Shown: positions 6,240-8,332 of the stretch, in pieces | Numbering within the stretch: the stretch's first letter is position 1 | How the letters are laid out: each line of letters begins with the position of its first letter | Source: an uncultured Acidimicrobiaceae bacterium | GTDB taxonomy: Bacteria; Actinomycetota; Acidimicrobiia; Acidimicrobiales; Ilumatobacteraceae | Direction of reading: 5' to 3' | Length of the DNA: 8,332 nt | Assembly: GCA_903919215.1 (NCBI GenBank) | Contig: CAIXHI010000142.1 | Coordinates: forward strand, 1-8,332 | Notes under the pieces: model-generated | Databases searched by the model: none | What the model saw: only the letters and a program-made list of their open reading frames with translations | What the model was told of the DNA's origin: nothing | Made by a program: the position numbers and the translations under genes

Positions 6240-6293
6240 ATGCGGACGCCCGAGCACACCATCGCGACGACTCGACGCACGGGGCCGCTGTGA
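6240..6293 (+). CDS. Possible 17-codon leader ORF overlapping the epoxide hydrolase start
   Basis: The ATG directly after the 26-bp palindrome opens a 17-codon frame (MRTPEHTIATTRRTGPL) whose TGA overlaps the hydrolase GTG as GTGA (6290-6293). The placement suits a leaderless leader peptide that couples translation to the next gene. It shows no known motif and has no ribosome-binding site, since the preceding bases are the palindrome. Chance is possible for a frame this short. A decayed 5' end of a former regulator gene is another possibility. Confidence 0.35.
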   Translation: MRTPEHTIATTRRTGPL

Positions 6294-7447
6294 GCCACGC
6301 TCACTCGTTCGAGTTCGAGATCGACGACGACTCGATCACCGACCTGCGGACACGACTCGCGGCAACCCGGTGGCCCGACGAACTGCCCGATGTCGGGTGG
6401 GACTACGGCATGCCGCGTCGTGTCCTACGCGATCTCTGCTCGGCGTGGGCCGAGCACGACATCGACGCGTTCGTCGATCGTTGCAACCGCTGGCCACAGG
6501 TGCGCGGGACGTTCGAGGTGGGCGTCGGTGGCGTCCAGGTGCACGCGATCCACGCTCGCTCGCCACATCCGCAGGCCCGCCCGCTCGTGCTGGTGCACGG
6601 GTGGCCAGGGTCGGTGGTCGAGTTCTTCGACGTGATCGAACCGCTGACCAACCCGCCCGACCCGGCGGACGCGTTTCACGTGATCGTGCCGTCGCTGCCG
6701 GGGTACGGGTTCTCGGGCGTGACCACGACACGCGGTGTGGACGTCGACGTCATCGCCGACGTGTTGGACGCGCTGATCGCCGACCTGGGCTACGAGCAGT
6801 ACCTCGTGTTCGGTGGCGACTGGGGTTCGATCATCGGCATCACGCTCGCCGAACGGCACCCGCAGCACGTCCGCGCGTTCCACCAGACGATGGTGCGTGT
6901 GCCGGTGCCGGCCAAGGAGATCCGCGAGGCGATCCTGACGGACATGGACCGCGCCAATCTCGATCGCGCCCGCCAGTCCACGGCCACTGGTACCGGCTAC
7001 CAGGCGATCCAATCGACGAAGCCGCAGTCGCTGGCCTACGGCCTGTTCGACTCACCGGCGGGCATGGCGGCGTGGATCGGCGAGAAGTTCCATGCCTGGA
7101 CCGACCGCAGCGGCCCCTTGGCAGATGCGCCGTTCGGCGCGGTACCGCTCGAACGGCTGCTCGACAACCTCAGCGTGTACTGGTTCACCGGCACGATCGG
7201 TTCTTCCATGCGCTTGTATTACGAGGAGATCGGCGGCAGCGGCCGGGCACAGCCCCGCTCCACGAACGTGCCGTACGGCCACACCCAGTATCCGGCCGAG
7301 ATCTTCGCCACGCCGCGGGGTTTCCTCGAACTGGCGCTGAACCTCGAGTACTACGCAGTGCAGCCGCGCGGCGGACACTTCCCATCGCTCGAGGTGCCAG
7401 AGCTGTTCGTTCCCGACATCCGCGCCCGCTTCCGCGCCTATCTCTGA
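6290..7447 (+). CDS. Epoxide hydrolase, alpha/beta-hydrolase with EHN domain
   Basis: This 385-residue soluble protein is predicted to open epoxides to vicinal diols through a covalent ester intermediate. The N-terminal EHN domain (about 6-112) begins with FEFEIDDDSITDLRTRLAATRWPDE-type sequence. HGWPGS (103-108) forms the oxyanion hole. GGDWGS (175-180) carries the nucleophile D177. GGHFPSLEVPE (361-371) carries the base H363. E337 is the likely acid, and Y237 plus Y310 or Y311 are candidate ring-activating tyrosines in the lid. All elements are present and the length is normal for microsomal/juvenile-hormone-type bacterial homologues, without a membrane anchor. I chose the GTG at 6290 because it starts just before the EHN domain, follows a GGGG stretch and overlaps a leader ORF stop. 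The frame is open back to a GTG at 6164, but that adds tandem-repeat and palindrome sequence. It probably has its own promoter rather than reading through from the SDR. Confidence 0.92.
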   Translation: MSHAHSFEFEIDDDSITDLRTRLAATRWPDELPDVGWDYGMPRRVLRDLCSAWAEHDIDAFVDRCNRWPQVRGTFEVGVGGVQVHAIHARSPHPQARPLVLVHGWPGSVVEFFDVIEPLTNPPDPADAFHVIVPSLPGYGFSGVTTTRGVDVDVIADVLDALIADLGYEQYLVFGGDWGSIIGITLAERHPQHVRAFHQTMVRVPVPAKEIREAILTDMDRANLDRARQSTATGTGYQAIQSTKPQSLAYGLFDSPAGMAAWIGEKFHAWTDRSGPLADAPFGAVPLERLLDNLSVYWFTGTIGSSMRLYYEEIGGSGRAQPRSTNVPYGHTQYPAEIFATPRGFLELALNLEYYAVQPRGGHFPSLEVPELFVPDIRARFRAYL

Positions 7448-7463
7448 AGGACCCCTGCATACA

Positions 7464-7477
7464 CGTCGCCAGCGACG
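7464..7477 (+). terminator. Weak hairpin after the epoxide hydrolase
   Basis: CGTCG (7464-7468) pairs with CGACG (7473-7477) around a CCAG loop, starting 17 bases past the hydrolase stop codon. No clear U tract follows. The short stem makes this a weak terminator candidate, though its position is right. Confidence 0.3.
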
Positions 7478-7564
7478 ATCCCGTCTTCCGGTACCAATCC
7501 CCGAAGGAGGCCAGGTCGGGTGGCCACATCGTGTGCGAGTACTTCAGCCGTCTGAATCCACCCG

Positions 7565-7583
7565 CCCGACCATCTGGGTCGGG
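7565..7583. terminator. Convergent-gene hairpin, possible bidirectional terminator
   Basis: CCCGACC (7565-7571) and GGTCGGG (7577-7583) form a perfect 7-bp GC-rich stem with the 5-base loop ATCTG, between two converging genes and 15 bases past the minus-strand SDR stop. Neither strand has a U tract, which is frequent in high-GC actinobacteria. A smaller stem (GGCCA/TGGCC, 7509-7513 with 7521-7525) lies nearby. The rest of 7448-7598 shows no convincing gene. Confidence 0.45.
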
Positions 7584-7598
7584 GGACGGAACGCCGCT

Positions 7599-8332
7599 TC
7601 ACAGCGCGACGGAGTAGCCGCCGTTCAACGGATACGTCTGCGCCGTAACCCATTCGCCGCCATCGCTGACGAGGTACAGCGCCAACGCTGCCACATCGGC
7701 GGGGAGGCCGGGTCGCCGCACCAGGTAACGCTGCAGCACGACCTTCGCGTCGGCTTCGCTGATGTTCGCCCAGCGCTCCTCGCTGAGCGGCGTGCGCATC
7801 GTGCCCAACGAGATGTTGTTGGCCGTGATGTTGTAGCGACCGACCTCGTGGGCCACCGCACGGGTGAACGCCGCGGCGCCGCCTTTGGCCGCTGCGTACG
7901 ACGCCATGCTGGGCTCACCGACGCGACCTGCATCGGAGATGATCGTGACCACCCGCCCCCACTTCCCCTGGATCATCCCGGGGAGCGCCGCATGCACGCA
8001 GTTCATCACCCCGTAGAGGTTGACGTTGATGAACTTGTTCCATTCGGACGGCGAGGTCGTGTGGAACGGTGCCATCGCTGTCCAGCCGTCACCGCCGGCA
8101 TTGCCGGCGTTGTTCACCAGGATGTCGAGTGGGCCGATCGCGGCGATCGATTCCGTGACCGCTTCCAGGTTGGTGACGTCGAACGCCGCCGCCTGCGCAG
8201 CGAAGCCCTGCGACCGCAGTGCCGCGGCACCGGCTTCGGCACGCTCCGGCACCAGATCGTTGACGAACACCTCGGCCCCGGCCTCGGCGAGGGTTGCGGC
8301 GATTGCCGCACCCACACCTTGGCCGGAACCGG
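7599..8332 (-). CDS. SDR-family oxidoreductase, 5' end beyond the window
   Basis: At least 243 residues of a classical short-chain dehydrogenase are present, lacking only its extreme N terminus. The first complete codons encode GSGQGVGAA, the second half of the TGxxxGxG cofactor loop, so the true start lies a few to about 15 codons beyond base 8332. Numbering from the first complete codon, NDL at 24-26 ends the second strand (Asp suggests NAD), NNAG is at 73-76, and the catalytic set is N104, S132 (IISDAG), Y145 and K149 (YAAAK). The C-terminal LNGGYSVAL fits the usual end of FabG-like enzymes. Cyclohexanol-, hydroxyacyl-CoA- or FabG-type reactions are all possible; the substrate is unknown. 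It is transcribed toward the epoxide hydrolase and is unlikely to be co-transcribed with any other gene here. A GTG at 8315 is inside the cofactor motif and cannot be the start. Confidence 0.9.
   Translation of the reverse strand, partial: GSGQGVGAAIAATLAEAGAEVFVNDLVPERAEAGAAALRSQGFAAQAAAFDVTNLEAVTESIAAIGPLDILVNNAGNAGGDGWTAMAPFHTTSPSEWNKFINVNLYGVMNCVHAALPGMIQGKWGRVVTIISDAGRVGEPSMASYAAAKGGAAAFTRAVAHEVGRYNITANNISLGTMRTPLSEERWANISEADAKVVLQRYLVRRPGLPADVAALALYLVSDGGEWVTAQTYPLNGGYSVAL

Noticed and set aside
6164..6289. Epoxide hydrolase starting at the GTG at 6164
   Set aside because: The extra 42 residues are translated from the tandem repeat and the 26-bp palindrome and precede the natural start of the EHN domain.
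5153..6304. Minus-strand 383-codon frame opposite the SDR gene
   Set aside because: It is antisense to the complete SDR catalytic motifs and its N-terminal part is translated tandem repeat.
8313..8315. GTG as start codon of the right-edge SDR
   Set aside because: The codons before it encode GSGQG, part of the cofactor-binding loop, so the gene continues past the window edge.

Overview
This window comes from a high-GC bacterium. Most genes have strongly G/C-biased third positions, which is why long spurious reading frames appear antisense to every real gene. GTG starts, a two-domain acyl-CoA dehydrogenase of the FadE34 kind, an Hsd4A/MFE-2-like short-chain dehydrogenase and an actinobacterial-style EHN epoxide hydrolase together suggest an actinobacterium. 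An acidimicrobial or mycobacterial-type lineage is possible, but I cannot fix the taxon from the sequence.

Layout, left to right. (1) 3-1217: an apparently complete IS30-family insertion sequence. Its transposase is intact on the minus strand, and imperfect 26-bp terminal inverted repeats can be aligned at both ends. (2) 1218-1292: a short host spacer carrying a 20-bp direct repeat. (3) 1293-5094: a three-gene minus-strand operon, transcribed right to left: a crotonase-fold protein lacking both hydratase glutamates, a fused double acyl-CoA dehydrogenase, and a canonical enoyl-CoA hydratase. The gaps are 56 and 47 bp. (4) 5095-5215: a divergent promoter region with a near-perfect 16-bp palindrome over the candidate -10 elements. 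(5) 5216-6136: a plus-strand SDR of the 3-hydroxyacyl-CoA/17-beta-hydroxysteroid dehydrogenase type. (6) 6131-6239: a 35-bp tandem repeat that supplies the SDR stop codon and runs straight into a perfect 26-bp palindrome. (7) 6240-7447: a 17-codon leader ORF overlapping (GTGA) the start of an epoxide hydrolase. (8) 7448-7598: a convergent intergenic region with hairpins. (9) 7599-8332: a minus-strand SDR that runs off the right edge.

Together the dehydrogenase, hydratase and SDR would cover the first three steps of a beta-oxidation cycle (alpha,beta-dehydrogenation, hydration, 3-hydroxy oxidation). The second crotonase would add an isomerase, hydrolase or other acyl-CoA step. The family resemblances point to a bulky, branched or alicyclic acyl-CoA (for example a steroid or terpenoid side chain) rather than a plain fatty acid, but this is inference. 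No thiolase, CoA ligase or transcription factor lies in the window. The epoxide hydrolase seems to have its own promoter and operator and may act on an upstream oxygenated intermediate or be unrelated. The enzyme genes look like an ordinary catabolic cluster. The most unusual material is regulatory or structural: the two different palindromic operator-like sites, the tandem repeat abutting one of them, and the overlapping leader ORF.
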